A DNA stretch of 64,000 bases from Mesodorylaimus sp. YZB2_4 (taxonomy: Eukaryota; Nematoda; Enoplea; Dorylaimida; Dorylaimidae). The notes beneath the pieces are model-generated. The model had not been told where the DNA came from. It did no database searches and saw only the letters and a list, made by a program, of their open reading frames with translations. The position numbers and the translations under genes were made by a program. The DNA lies in the NCBI GenBank assembly GCA_030248295.1, contig JASANH010000965.1, positions 124,001 to 188,000 of the forward strand, read 5' to 3'. Shown piece by piece: positions 31,990-43,108 of the stretch; position 1 is the stretch's first letter; each line of letters opens with the position of its first letter.

Positions 31990-34044
31990 ATGGCAGTCTT
32001 GAACTTAGTGCGTATTGTTATCCAAGTGATCGCCAGCTTAGTCTTGCTTGCCGCTATTGGATTCGTTACTGCTGGGATACTGACGACAGGTAAGACTGCC
32101 GCCACATACGTTGCCCTTTGAAAATGAAGAAAACGGTCAAAGGGACGGGGATGAAATGAGGGCACAGTCCAGTCCACCTCCATTTCTTGGACCATGCCGA
32201 AACCAGATGTCCCCTCAATCTGTCAGGTTTCTTTGTTCATTTTTTACTTTTCGCAACCTCTATCCACAAAGGCTTTGTCTAATCCCAGTCGGTGTCCTTA
32301 TCTTCTCACGCCCCATCTGCTCCTCAGTTATTAGAACTCGATTATCCTTAGTGCCAACCTGCCCCATTCTTTCCTTATCCAAAATCAAAACCTAAAGGGA
32401 CGCCGAGTCGGCTTGGTTAAACCGGCTTCATGCATGAATGGGGACATTTCCGTTTGCTCAGGTGTCTGCCTGCGCTTGACTTTGACTTCTAACTTGACCG
32501 GAAAGATCAATAGGAATAAAACATACAGTTTCCAGATTGAATGTTGAACAAATGGTGGGGGTTAGGGGTGTTACCCACGTGTATTCTGTTTGAATGGACT
32601 GAATGAGTCACCTGCTGCTGTGGGAGCTGGGAAACAAGAGGGAGTGGTCCATGGAAGATTCCCCAGCACTATTTTCATCAACAACTACAATGCACACAGC
32701 AGCCTGTCAGCAGTGTGACACGACGCATGTTTTAGCCTGGCAAGTGTACACTGAACCCGGAAGCGGAGAAGTGCACCAGCATGGTCTGTGGCTGGACTTC
32801 ACTTTGGTCAAAATGCACACAGCTGGCAGTGGCGATCAGTTGCAATGGACGTGGAAATACAAATTCGGTGATGCTGTCAGGGGAGACGAGGTCCACAAGG
32901 CCCAACGTAAGTGTCCTGCGATGTTAGTGGAGACAGAGAATAGGAATTTTGACACACCTTGACACCACTAATTGAGTCTGATAAGACATCATTTTTGAAG
33001 TGGAATCCAGAAAATGTGTCCCCTTGTCAAGCGTCACAGTCAAAGATGTGTCCTTTCGATTATAGCCTTTCAAGTGAACACACTGATCCTGTTGGTGGTG
33101 GGTACATTTTTGGCCATCCTGGGCTTATTGTTTTCGTTCTGCGCGTCGTGTCTGGCCTTCGCCTCGATTGCGTGGGCATTGTCAACATTGTTTGCAGGTA
33201 ACCTACTCCTGTTGACAAACTCGTTTCTTCGAACCCACTAGCAATCATTTCCTTTTCAGGCATCCTGTCTGCCGCCGGAATTATCCTCTTTTACGTGACG
33301 GCTATGTTACCAGAGCATAGATACGTGTACACGGACAGGAAAATAGAGGTGAGTCATCGCCCACTTTTATTCATAAAGTTCGTACAGTTCTACGACTTTG
33401 TATGGCTTTGTCTGGCACGATGATTCATCGAAGGGGATGGGGGCGGGTGATAAGGAGTGTGGGTTGGTCATTCAGTGAGTCATTGGTCAGAAAATAGGCC
33501 AACGCAAAGTCGAGAATAGGACCGCGCTAATAGCATTTGATGAGACAGTACTCGAGCCTGGCCTACATGCCTAACCTAAGACTCGAAGCTGAACGCAACG
33601 ACTTATTCACAACAGATTCTGAGGGCGGTTCTTATGTTCAAAAACGGCCGAGGCACGCGTGGCGTTGGTGTTAGAAAAAGTTCAAATTCGAAAGATGAAT
33701 CCTTCAAACAGGCACGACATTCCAAGGTCAATGGGGTGAGGATAGCCCCTTGAGAATTTCAAGCAAAATTCAGGATGGTAGGATTTTAGAGATAGAGTTA
33801 AGGATTGTGGTATATGGAATGTTAGATGAGAGGAGACGAGTCACTTGACTGATAGGCCACTATCACTTTACAGCAAGTCATCGGCTACTCATTCTGGCTA
33901 TCAGTGATCGGCACGGCGGGCTATGGTCTGTCCATGATATTCTCAGTCGTTTGCGCCATCCTTATCTTCATTGCGGCCCGAAATGGACGTATGCCAGCCA
34001 AGACGTACCCGAAAATCAATCACGCGCATAATACGGTAGTGTAA
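31990..34044 (+). CDS. Claudin/clarin-like tetraspan membrane protein
   Basis: Five exons in phase: 31990-32089, 32700-32906, 33066-33197, 33260-33348 and 33874-34044, about 231 residues. There are four membrane segments: VIASLVLLAAIGFVTAGIL near the N-terminus, then LILLVVGTFLAILGLLFSF, then SIAWALSTLFAGILSAAGII, then SMIFSVVCAILIFIAA. A first extracellular loop of about 65 residues carries a Gly-Leu-Trp, the hallmark position of the claudin/PMP22/EMP/clarin superfamily, though the W..GLW..C..C set is incomplete. Two Cys lie at the loop's start (AACQQC) instead. The C-terminus ends NTVV, compatible with a PDZ ligand as in claudins. Its role would be in cell junctions or channel modulation, as in nematode CLC-like proteins. 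The subfamily is uncertain. Confidence 0.78.
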
Positions 34045-36821
34045 TTCAGTGACCCTAGCTATCTTTCTATCCTTTTCGTGAATGTTTTAAGTCAATTCAG
34101 GCAAGTTTATTGGCACCAAAATGCTTGGAATAAGCCCGTTTTACACGCTATGTGCCCTTTTGTGAGAGAACCGGTTTGTGAATAGGAATGGTCAAGTTGA
34201 ATGCTAGTGTGCATGAAACGGTCCCCCGAGGGTGACTGTCCATAGATGAAGGTGAAATTGTTCAATTCTGTGGTGCGAGTTTTAGTGTGTCTGTGAATGT
34301 GACCCTTGCCTTTTTTTATCGGTTCATGTACTTACTTCAATAGTGCACGTGTTTTTGAAGAATGTGAAAGGACATTGGAGGGTGATAACTGAGGTGTCCG
34401 GGGCTCTTGCAGCGACATACAGAAGGACGTTGCAGGTGACACATTCACACTGTACTGTGTACTGTAGGCGCCTGTCCTTGCCTGCATGTGATTGTGGACA
34501 GACTAGAGTCTGGCACTAGCGCGCAGGGTGTAGTGTGTCATTCACCAGTGCCCCGATTTGCATGGCCAGACTCCCCATTAGAGTCCATGTCTTTTCAATT
34601 TCGGCACCGTTAACTACTAAATGTGCTATGACTGGGGGACAACAGTGAATCAATCCGTTATGTCATTTTCAATTATCTTACCTAACACGCCCTTCTTTGC
34701 CCTTCCAACCTAACATATGTGCAAGCGAGTAACAGAAACTCGACTAGACGGCCTAAAGACATCAATCTTGGTGCGGACATCGGACAAACAAGTTTTTGCC
34801 TCTTTATGCCTGCTGTGCGGGTCATTTTGGTATTTTTCACAAAGTACGATTACAGGCGCGTCCTGCCACTGGAGCGTCAAGGCCGCGAAAGCGCACAGTG
34901 TGTGCAAAAGGAGTCGGAATTGGAATTGTGGCCTTGGAATGTTATGACGATGTGATGCAAAAGTTTGGTCGATTTAGGCACTGGCGTGTTCAAAGACCGA
35001 TTTCGAAGGCTGTTATTGAATTCGGTTTATGACTATGCGAGAAGGGGTGGTACAAGGGAGTGGAATGCACGACTAAGGTACCTTCTCAACGTCAATAGTG
35101 CAGCGCATGACATGACCTCAGTGGCGGTTAGCATACCGCACGTGCCGTACGAGCTGTGTCACACTGGCTTGAACTTGAGTTTCCACTCACTGTCAGCTGC
35201 ACTGCAGTGAAAGAGCACTGCAGGCTCTTTGTTCCACTGACACAGCGTTTTTGCACGCGAAGGTACAGGAAGGTACATAACGGTGGGCAGTTTTGTACTG
35301 TACGTGTCGCAGTGCGCAAAATGTTTTTCTTTTTTAATTTTTGTTGGCCGGAGCCCGTTTTTGCCTCCAGCCGGCCAGCAGTAAAACCTTCTAAGCAGTG
35401 CTGTGTGGACACAGCAGCGTCCCTCTGCGTGTCTCCACTTGGAGCACCTCCACGCCAGGGCTGAACTGCACACCGACTTCCTCGGACGATGGCGGGCGGG
35501 CTTCGAACCCTTTCTGTCAGTGTTCGACAGCCGAGACTGTCTACTCGTTTGGCTTCCATCTCTCCACTTGGAGCACCTCGGCGGTACCGGGTGAGCCACC
35601 CTCAGCCTGGCGTGCAAGGTCAGCGATGGTTTATGGTTCGCAAAACGAACTCCATCACCGGGGATCGAACCCACGACGAGCCCAGCCACTCGCTGCCAAG
35701 CAGAGATGAATGCCAAGACCTCTGCACCCACCCCGGCCGCCACAGTGTGCAGCATGGGCGTTTCGCATGCAGGGACCACCCCGGGGGGGGGGGGGAAGAG
35801 CGTACTCCGCACTCAGCTAATGCCAAATGTTATGCCAATGTCTAGAGTAGAGTTGGAAGAAGAATTCTGTTGAAAGCACTTCAGTACGCATTCCAGAGCA
35901 CAAATATTTAATCGGGCCTCAAAGATCTTCCCATTATTTGAAGATTGATAGACTATAAAACCCTCGTCCAACTTAGACACTTTTTTCGGCCCTGAATTGC
36001 ATATGGTTTTTGCATATTATGTTTTCTTAATCCTCGTAGCAGCTTTTTTGCTGATGTGGCAGGGAACGGCTCCTGCTCCTGATATACCACATCACACCTC
36101 ACACTCGAGACTGATGCGACGCACGGAACATTGCCTAAAATGCGACCGAGCGTGGAAGGCAGAGCTATATCAGGCACATGCTGCGCAAGGCAGGTGCTGG
36201 TCGCTTTCCTGCGATGCTAACAACAGCGGTACGATCATAGTGGTACCCAAACGCCCGTGGACTCTATCCCCATTAGACGACCCTTTGTTTGTCTACAGAT
36301 CCCTCATGTGCCAAAACCCACAGCTTCCCCGAATAATTGGGCGGCTGGGAAACGAATCCAATCGACCGTTTCCAGCTTTGTCAAACAAATAGCGGCATAT
36401 CTTTGGTGATTTACCGTAGTGATTTTCAGCTGATATCAAACTTGTGAAAATTATTGTTTGTACCTAGCAAGAGAAATGAAAGGGTAAAAATAGGTTCACT
36501 TCTCCTGCTAGTGACCTCATTTGTTGCAGTCACCTTATACATTGGAAGGCTAGGCAGCACTTGGATGGTGTGTGCGTGCGGGACCAGGGATCAGCAAACA
36601 CGCGAGTGTTTTAGAATTATAGCGTTCAACTATCTCTTTTCAACATTCTATGTATAAAAATTACCATTTATAACCGCCACAATAAATCTTCATGTCACTT
36701 AGTTATTCATGCGGTAATCAAGCTAATTATTTGAAAAAACTGACAGAAGGTGAGACTAGACACAAAAATACGTTGGAGGAACTTACTGACTGGATTTTGT
36801 AATATCGTGCTTTTTCGACGA
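34045..36821. other. Spacer with a SINE-like repeat; no supported gene
   Basis: It contains the tetraspan 3' untranslated region, the repeat at 35336-35775, and a run of 14 G at about 35782. The open frames at 34710-35210 and 35997-36392 have no splice support and no recognised similarity. An AT-rich stretch at 36630-36830 leads to the end of the first small peptide gene. Confidence 0.45.
35336..35775 (-). repeat. SINE-like tRNA-derived repeat, single copy
   Basis: The segment shares long blocks with the arms of 26045-26590: 'gcgtccctctgcgtgtctcc', 'cgacttcctcggacgatggc' and 'gttcgacagccgagactgtc'. On the minus strand, GTGGGTTCGATCCCCGG near 35660 is a B box, with an A-box-like TGGGTGCAGAGG about 60 bases upstream on that strand. 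A T-rich tract at 35330-35345 marks the other end. Confidence 0.7.
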
Positions 36822-37037
36822 TTAGTCACTGAGGCCCTTTACCACTCTCTTCACAGTACTCACAATCTCGTTCCACACACCCCACAAGCGTGGATCCGCC
36901 TCGACGAGTTCTTGCATGTCTGCTAAATTCGCTGGGCTTGCGTCTCCAGCGTTACCCTCATTCGCCAACACGCTCTGTGCGGCGATCATGACCAGAACGC
37001 AAGCCAGAAGCAACACCGACCAGAAAGCAGGTTTCAT
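36822..37037 (-). CDS. Small secreted peptide precursor A (antimicrobial-type layout)
   Basis: A single-exon 71-residue precursor. Residues 1-25 form a clear signal peptide (MKPAFWSVLLLACVLVMIAA..SVLA). Residues 26-50 are an acidic propiece ending EADPR. Residues 51-71 (LWGVWNEIVSTVKRVVKGL..) would form an amphipathic helix with Lys/Arg on one face. This layout, of signal, anionic spacer and cationic helix after a basic cleavage residue, is common in animal antimicrobial and venom-type linear peptides. The function is inferred from layout only. A paralogue lies at 39830-40057 in opposite orientation with a near-identical promoter. The signal and propiece are conserved between the two, while the C-terminal peptide has diverged. 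Confidence 0.8.
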   Translation of the reverse strand: MKPAFWSVLLLACVLVMIAAQSVLANEGNAGDASPANLADMQELVEADPRLWGVWNEIVSTVKRVVKGLSD

Positions 37038-37111
37038 TCTTATTTCCGGTTCAGAAAGTGATGGACTCCTCGACAATTTGTTGCGCACTGACATCCGCTG
37101 ATATCTGCTCC

Positions 37112-37118
37112 TTATATA
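37112..37118 (-). promoter_or_regulatory. TATA box of secreted peptide gene A
   Basis: On the minus strand a TATATAAGG motif lies about 75 bases before the start codon. The sequence after it (GAGCAGATATCAGCGGATGT) is identical in the paralogue's promoter, which supports a shared core promoter and start site. Confidence 0.7.
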
Positions 37119-37699
37119 CGTAATGGTATTGTCTGTTCTCGTACTGTCCTTCGAAGAGTCGCTCCAACAGCAGAACAAAGCAGTTTGCCCAGCTTACCCC
37201 AGGCTCGACAATGACCCATCCCCGATCCAAATGACAATTCTAATCCATTTGAACACAATATTTCAAAAAAGTAAACACGAAATACTTATGATGGTACAGA
37301 TCGAGCGTATCACGCTGCAGGATGAAACTACAGTAAAGTCAATATGATAGCTAAAGTGAATAGTCGCTTAGCAAGCGGGTTACCTGCTAGCTGGCGGCAA
37401 AACGAATGCCTTGACCGCATTTGTTGGCGCAACTGGTCCAAGATTCACCATAAGCTGCTCGAGAAATCAGATCTAAGCATCTACTGTATGCAGTGCATTG
37501 AAAAATGGGCGCCACAGTGTGCTATCCGACGATGAGAAGCGCGGCCGATAAGTGCGGCTCCATATGAGTCCCTGTATCATGCCACAGACGAGGAACAGTA
37601 CTGTACGTACAGGCACCCTCGCTTCCGCTGCTTACCACAGATCAACATGGGTCTAGAATCTAGTTTCAGATCATCCTGGTGAGTGTGAGGGTCATATAG

Positions 37700-37775
37700 A
37701 AGTGTTGTGTGCAGTGCTCTCACCCCACACACCCCACATCTGCTTCGGCGAGTTCTTGCACCTCCCTGTCACCCC
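37700..37775 (-). pseudogene. Third, degenerate copy of the secreted peptide gene (fragment)
   Basis: The plus-strand words 'ccacacaccccaca' and 'cggcgagttcttgca' match the same order in gene A (36870-36920: 'ccacacaccccaca', 'cgacgagttcttgca'), which encodes the ELVEADPRLWGVW part. A small deletion between them and the loss of flanking similarity make it a non-functional remnant, in the same orientation as gene A. Confidence 0.55.
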
Positions 37776-38254
37776 TGGTGCTCGACTGGCTTTCTTATTG
37801 TTCTGCGAGATTGGCGCGACTGATTCCTGGACTGAGGATCACCTTCATCGGCCTGTCAGATGATTCAACTCCTCCGACCGACGAGTGTGGAAGTCTTCCC
37901 TCTGCTTGAGCCTTCCCGTGTTGGCGTAGCGGCGCCCTGCGTAAGCCTGCGTCGATACTTGGCTGCGTGATTGTGATCCTACCTCATCCTACACCATCGC
38001 CTGGTTCACTCGAAAGTCTCCCAGAAGGACATAAAACTTTAATTGGGGTCCGGATCCTGGGAACACATTCAAAGGAGCCTTGAATTCATGAAGCTTTTAA
38101 TTAGTTTCTGAGGTATTTTTGACCTCCACGAAGCGAAATCCGAAAGGTAGGTATGATTTAATTTGATCGCAGGAAGCCTAAGCCGCAAGTTTCAATTTAC
38201 GACGGTGGGCCTTCCCGTGTTGGCCTTCTCAATATCTGATACGATTCCGATAGG

Positions 38255-39166
38255 GAGAATGCTCGCTGGGAGGGCGGATTCTACGAACGCCTCATCGGAA
38301 TGGTAAAACAATGCCTTCGAAAATCTATCGACTATGCTATTCTGACTCCCTCGAAACCAAAGCATTGCTTGCGACATCGAAGCGAGCTTGAACTCGCGCC
38401 CTCTCGTCTATGTTAGCTCAGATCTTGATGACGGAAACTACCTGACTCCACAATTATTCGTCTCGACTCGGACATCCGCTTCTATCGATGATACCGTTTC
38501 GGCCGAAAACCAACTCCGGAACACCGATCTCGTCGCTCCATGGAAAAAGAGTAAAAATTATCTCGATATGTTTTGGCAATGCTGCGGTCGTCAATACCTG
38601 ACATCTTTAATGGAAAGACCTGGATGGACGCATCGACAGCCTCGGATTCGATCATCCGCTCTCCCTCTATTGGAGAAATCGTCCTCGTAAAGTTCCCCTC
38701 GCCACGAATGCAATGGCCGGTCGGAAAAATCATCGAGTTGTACATGGGAAAGGACGGATTTGTCCGAAAAGCCTTGGTTAAACTGCCTTCTGGACGTACC
38801 CTTCGACGTCCCATTCAAAACTGGTCCCGCTCGAATGCACAACAAACTCTGATACAGCCTGAGCATGTGTAAAGGACACGCAGAAATACACGCACTATAT
38901 ATATCTGAAGTATCTAAATTTTGTTCAAAGTATCTAAATCGTATCTAAGCGATTTCTGTCTAATTTTATTTTCCCGCTTATGTAAAATTCGAGGTCTGTT
39001 TGAGTTATTGTTCCAACACCGTTTTCTCTCAATTAACTCGCAAGTGTGTTTTCCCTCTCTCGGGTTTTCATCTTATACACTATTGGACTCGGTAAATGGG
39101 TATCTGCTGAGTTACTCAGGTCTACTGAAATCTATGACCTCCCAATCCCCTGGGTTTGGGAGCTCA
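38255..39166 (+). mobile_element. BEL/Pao-type retrotransposon 3' fragment, copy 1
   Basis: The plus strand reads the end of a BEL/Pao polyprotein: an integrase C-terminal stretch (RWEGGF-like start, SLNSRPL, then GEIVLVK..MQWPVGKI) ending at a stop near 38872. An LTR-like tail to about 39166 follows, with TATATATA near 38897. The same sequence lies at 50990-52000 on the minus strand. The part before 38255 is unrelated, so this is a 5'-truncated insertion. It sits inside the inverted duplication of the secreted peptide genes. Confidence 0.8.
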
Positions 39167-39743
39167 CTGTGCTAGAGGGCACATTCGAGGAAAGACTTGC
39201 GAGTAAAGTACGTAGCTGCGAGTAAAACCGAGCATAATATGCGCGACAAAAGCGACCTAACTTTTGCTAAAGAAGCCGTATGTATCTTCGCTATTGTGGC
39301 ATCTCACTTGGTCGACTGACCACTGTATTTGTACCAAATATTTTGACCCCCGATACACACTGTTCTTCATCCGAGAAAAAGCTTAGGCTCGCCCGAGAGT
39401 TGTGAATTTCTTGGGCATAGTCTTTATTCGCAAAGAAGCTCATTGTGAATCTTGGACGTTGCGCCAACAAAAGCAGTCAAGGTTTTTGTTTCCCGCGTCA
39501 AAGCTTAATAACTCCAGCCCTACAGCTAAATGACTCTTCGGGTTAGCTACACTGCATTGACTTTACACTCGATACGCACCCATCATATTTTTGTTTACTT
39601 TTCTGAAATACTGTTTAAATGGATTAGAATTGACATTTGGATCGGGGATGGGTCATTGTCGAGCCTGGGGTAAGCTGGACAAACTGCTTTGTTCTGATGT
39701 TGCAGTGACTGTTCGGAAGACAATATGACCACGGGCAGGACCA

Positions 39744-39755
39744 TTATATATATAA
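39744..39755 (+). promoter_or_regulatory. TATA box of secreted peptide gene B
   Basis: TATATATATAAGG lies about 75 bases before the start codon and is followed by the same 20 bases as in gene A. The similarity between the two upstream regions extends more than 200 bp further. Confidence 0.7.
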
Positions 39756-39829
39756 GGAGCAGATATCAGCGGATGTCAGTGTGCAACAAATTGTCGAGGA
39801 CTCGATCCTTTTCTTAGCCTCAAATAAGA

Positions 39830-40057
39830 ATGAAACTTGCGTTCTTGTCGGTGTTGGTTCTGGCTGGAGTTGTGGTCATGTTCGCCGCACAGAACGTGCT
39901 GGCGAACGAGGGTGGCGCTGGAGACGCAAGCCCTGCGAGTTCAGAAAACGTGCAAGAACTCGTTGAAGCGGATCCACGCCTGTGGGCTCAGTTTAAGAAG
40001 TTTGTGACAGACGCAGTGGAAAAGAGCAGTACAAAATACCGATTCGTGGACAGATGA
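39830..40057 (+). CDS. Small secreted peptide precursor B (paralogue of gene A)
   Basis: A single-exon 75-residue precursor. Residues 1-25 are a signal peptide (MKLAFLSVLVLAGVVVMFAA..). The acidic propiece (NEGGAGDASPA..) ends in the same ELVEADPRLW as gene A. The C-terminal 25 residues (WAQFKKFVTDAVEKSSTKY..) are different but also Lys-rich and helix-prone. The upstream region is the mirror image of that of gene A. The signal and propiece are conserved and the mature part is variable, as in rapidly evolving host-defence or venom-like peptides. No known family could be named. Confidence 0.8.
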   Translation: MKLAFLSVLVLAGVVVMFAAQNVLANEGGAGDASPASSENVQELVEADPRLWAQFKKFVTDAVEKSSTKYRFVDR

Positions 40058-41857
40058 TTAGGCCTGATTTAATCTGCACGAAGGAGGCCCAGTAAGTAAG
40101 AATGTAATCATGTGCTGTATTTTTCTGCCTCGCTTCTCGATTTCTGCTGGCTTTTTTAGAATACTATCCATTTCGTTCCTCCGTCACATGAATAGCCGAA
40201 TCATAAAAGAGGTTCTTGGTGAATCGTATTTATAAATGGAAATTGGTGAACAGGCAATCAATGTTGAGTAAAAACGAGCTAAACAATGTGATGATAGAAC
40301 GCCATAGCTGATGCCACCGCATTTACCATCCAAGTTCTTCTAACAAATAGCAGGGGCATCTCTTGTAACTAACTCGTTTATGGCCCCCCCCAGGTTCGGT
40401 TTGTGCAAGCGCCAGATATCCCCGTCGTCAGACCATATAGCGGCTGCCTGGGTTCGATTCCTAGCCTCCAGTGATCAGCGTCTATTGCAATGGCCAGTCC
40501 CCACAAGTGGGTGAATACATGCTGAAGCTGTCACATTCCGTGGAGGAAACAATGATTTTGAAAGCCTCATCGCAGATTCTGCACCTCTTAAAGATGGCAG
40601 TGGGATCTGTCCCAGTGTTCTTGAAAGCGCTGGAAACGATCGGCCTAGGTTTGATTTCTAGCTTCCAGTTGAAGTTCTCTGTGGATAATCGCTGGGCGAC
40701 ATCTCTTCATTCTCACAATCAGTGTGAGGAGTGTCCGTATGAAGGCATGAAGGGTAGGTCAGGGCTGACGGCAAGTCACGTATTATTTGTCATGCATACC
40801 CAACATGGTGTGTTAAAATAGAATGCACCGTAACAATAAAGCGTTGCTTTTTCAACGTCTGGGCGTAAAACAAAGATTTAATCAGCGTCTGAGAACTTTT
40901 AGTACCGGCCTGTATCTTGTATCTTTTGTGTATTTTACCTCCCGTAGGCATATGCTGAGGCGCTAGATTAATACTGCTGCTGCAGTCACTTATGTGATAC
41001 TCCTTTCAGCTATGGGTGGATATACCTACACGCGTAAGTGGTTCGAATCACCCCTGCGCGGTCCCTACCGAAACGGGCACCAATAACGACAACTCTTTAT
41101 TGGGCCGACGGGCGGTCACCTCCACAAGTATGAGACTAGCCAAGGGGCGAGCACGGAATATAGGGAGAGGCGGTCAGGAGATACCCAACCGCTCGTGACG
41201 AGATACGTAGACGAACTGAAGGCAGTCCAGACGGCCAGGACGGCCAGAACACCGGGCGATCAGTCCTAGAACTTGTCTAGATTAGATCCAGGCTCGCTCT
41301 CCTTGCTCGATGACAAGAGAGGACGAGCGCAGGAAGTATTCACGTGTTGCACCAGACAACTCGTGCCGGGCGGTTCAAACCGGTAGAGACGAACCCTTCA
41401 TCAAGAGATGCGGGTTACACTTATTACGAACGTCTGATTGTGATAGTACTGCGGTAAATCATTGGCCATCGAGAGATAACTTCCCCAGATTATGAGTCAT
41501 GGTCTCGACCGCTTTTGTTGCTGGAACCTGGGTCATTTGTTCCAGGCTTCCAATCGCCTCGCTGCTCACTGTCTCCACATACACCTGCACATACAGCTAA
41601 GCTAATTTGAAGACATTCGACCGTGACATGAAGAAAGTGTGTATGGCCGTGAGATTAGTGCGCTCCCCTGCTCTCGCTCGCTCGACTCGCGGCAGTTGTT
41701 TCAACTCGTGGGTAGCCACCCCCTTCGCAGCTGTCCACCTTACTTGGCTGATCCGCGGTGTGAGCCAAGTGCCAGCCAGGGACTTCGGTTAGCAGCTAGC
41801 GCTTCGAAAAATTGAGGGCAAGTATTTTAATCTATTATGTAGGAAACAATGGGTGTA

Positions 41858-42690
41858 GGCCAGTTGCGCCGTTCCCAGTTGCGCTTTTCCCAATTGCGCT
41901 GTTTCAATTGCGCCGATCCCAATTGCGCCATTTCTCGACTGCGCCATCACCCAGTTCCGCCGTTCTCACTTGCGCTGTGCCTCAGATGCGCCGTTTGCAT
42001 TTGCGCTATTTCCAGTAGCGCCATTTCAGCGAACCTGCTTGACTGGAACTGGATTGACACGTGGTATCAGCGGGTACCTACAAAGCTGCAGATCTTGTTT
42101 TCGTTGTCTTCTACGGACGGGTTGGTAGAACGGGGGGACAGTGTTTGAAGTTGTTGTTGTGGGTTACGTTGGATAAGGAGAGTCTATTCCTTATCGCTGT
42201 TTCTGTTGTATATCTCCGTTGACTCGAACGCACGAATTCCTAATTTTGCATTCATGGAAATATTCAAGACAGAAAAAGACGTAGATGCTTGCTCTTTTCG
42301 TGGATACGTTTACCGACTCCTAAGTCCTATGTCTTTCTAGTTTCAGTTGCATCAGGGCTTTTGGTTGACACTTTATCGCAAGTTTGTTTAAAGACAAGTT
42401 CCAATTTTTCAATAATAAAGATCAACTTCCTATGTGTGGTAAAGCTAGGCGCATATGGGAACGGCGCATATGGGAACGGCGCATATGGGAACGGCGCATA
42501 TGGGAATGGCGCATGTGGAAATGGCGCATGTGGGATCCGGCGCAATTGAGTAATGTCGCAATTGGGAACAGCGCAAATGGGACGCAGCGCATATAGGAAT
42601 GGCGCAAATGGGACACGGCGCAAGGTGGAATGGCGCAATAGAAACGGCGCAATTGGGAATGGCGCAACTGGAAGTGGCGCAACTGGCTAC
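41858..42690. mobile_element. Foldback-like element with tandem-repeat inverted arms
   Basis: The right arm (42448-42687) is about 16 tandem copies of a 15-16-bp unit, GGCGCAATTGGGAAC with variants (GGCGCATATGGGAAC four times in a row). The left arm (41860-42028) is about 11 copies of the reverse complement. The outer ends match as well (left 'tgtaggccagttgcgcc', right 'ggcgcaactggctaca'). About 420 bp of unrelated sequence lies between. Long inverted repeats made of short tandem units are typical of foldback (FB) transposons. No transposase gene is inside, so this copy would be non-autonomous. Confidence 0.75.
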
Positions 42691-43017
42691 ATCCCGAAAC
42701 AATAGCATGGCGGGCGCCTTAAATGCAGTAACAGCGACTCCATGAATGACCATTTTCAGGTCAAGAAAGCAGCATTTTTAGCAGCACTGAGTGGAATTCA
42801 TGAGGATCACAGCCCTAAAGTCAGCCTACTAGCATCCGGATTTCAAGATAAGATGCTCTGCGAGTAAATGCTTTAAATTTTGGTCACTTTTTTTGATCAT
42901 TTATCTGACAACAGCTTGGGATTATTAACCAACAGCTGCTAGATTCATTTTCTCTTCTTAAAAATTGGCCGCTTTGAAGCGACTAAATGTGCGCGAGCGC
43001 GATAAAATATTACAAAA

Positions 43018-43108
43018 CTCGGTACGGCCGTACCGGCCTATTTTCAGTGCCGTACCGTACCGTACCATCCCCCCAATACGGCCGGCACGGTGGTACGGTC
43101 GAGCCAGG
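43018..43108. repeat. GGTACGG-rich palindromic patch
   Basis: Clustered CGGTAC/GTACCG words, including GGTACGGCCGTACC (a perfect palindrome) and CCGTACCGTACCGTACC, within 90 bp. It directly abuts the dispersed repeat that starts at 43109. Confidence 0.65.

Larger units (their letters stand above)
36822..40057. repeat. Inverted segmental duplication carrying peptide genes A and B
   Basis: The arm 36822-37275 and the arm 39592-40057 are reverse complements, from the 5' flank ('ggattagaattg.catttggatcgggg') through the TATA box and leader to the propiece codons. The spacer (37276-39591) contains the gene remnant at 37700-37775 and BEL/Pao copy 1. The two complete genes are therefore divergently transcribed, about 2.8 kb apart. 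Confidence 0.8.

Noticed and set aside
34710-35032. Three overlapping plus-strand frames after the tetraspan gene
   Set aside because: All three frames are open over the same DNA, which indicates biased composition rather than coding; no similarity was seen.
38573-38872. Host gene encoding a 99-residue protein
   Set aside because: It is the integrase C-terminal part of a BEL/Pao element, present again at 51294-51600 in reverse.
40425-40470. tRNA gene on the plus strand
   Set aside because: Only the T arm is convincing; no 5' acceptor partner exists for GCCTCCA.
41858-42690. CRISPR-like regular repeats
   Set aside because: The units are contiguous, without unique spacers, occur in two opposite arms, and lie in an animal genome.
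42289-42753. Open frames with repeated Ala-Tyr-Gly-Asn-Gly or His-Met-Arg-Arg units
   Set aside because: They are translations of the 15-bp tandem units of the foldback arm. Because 15 is divisible by three, all frames stay open by chance.
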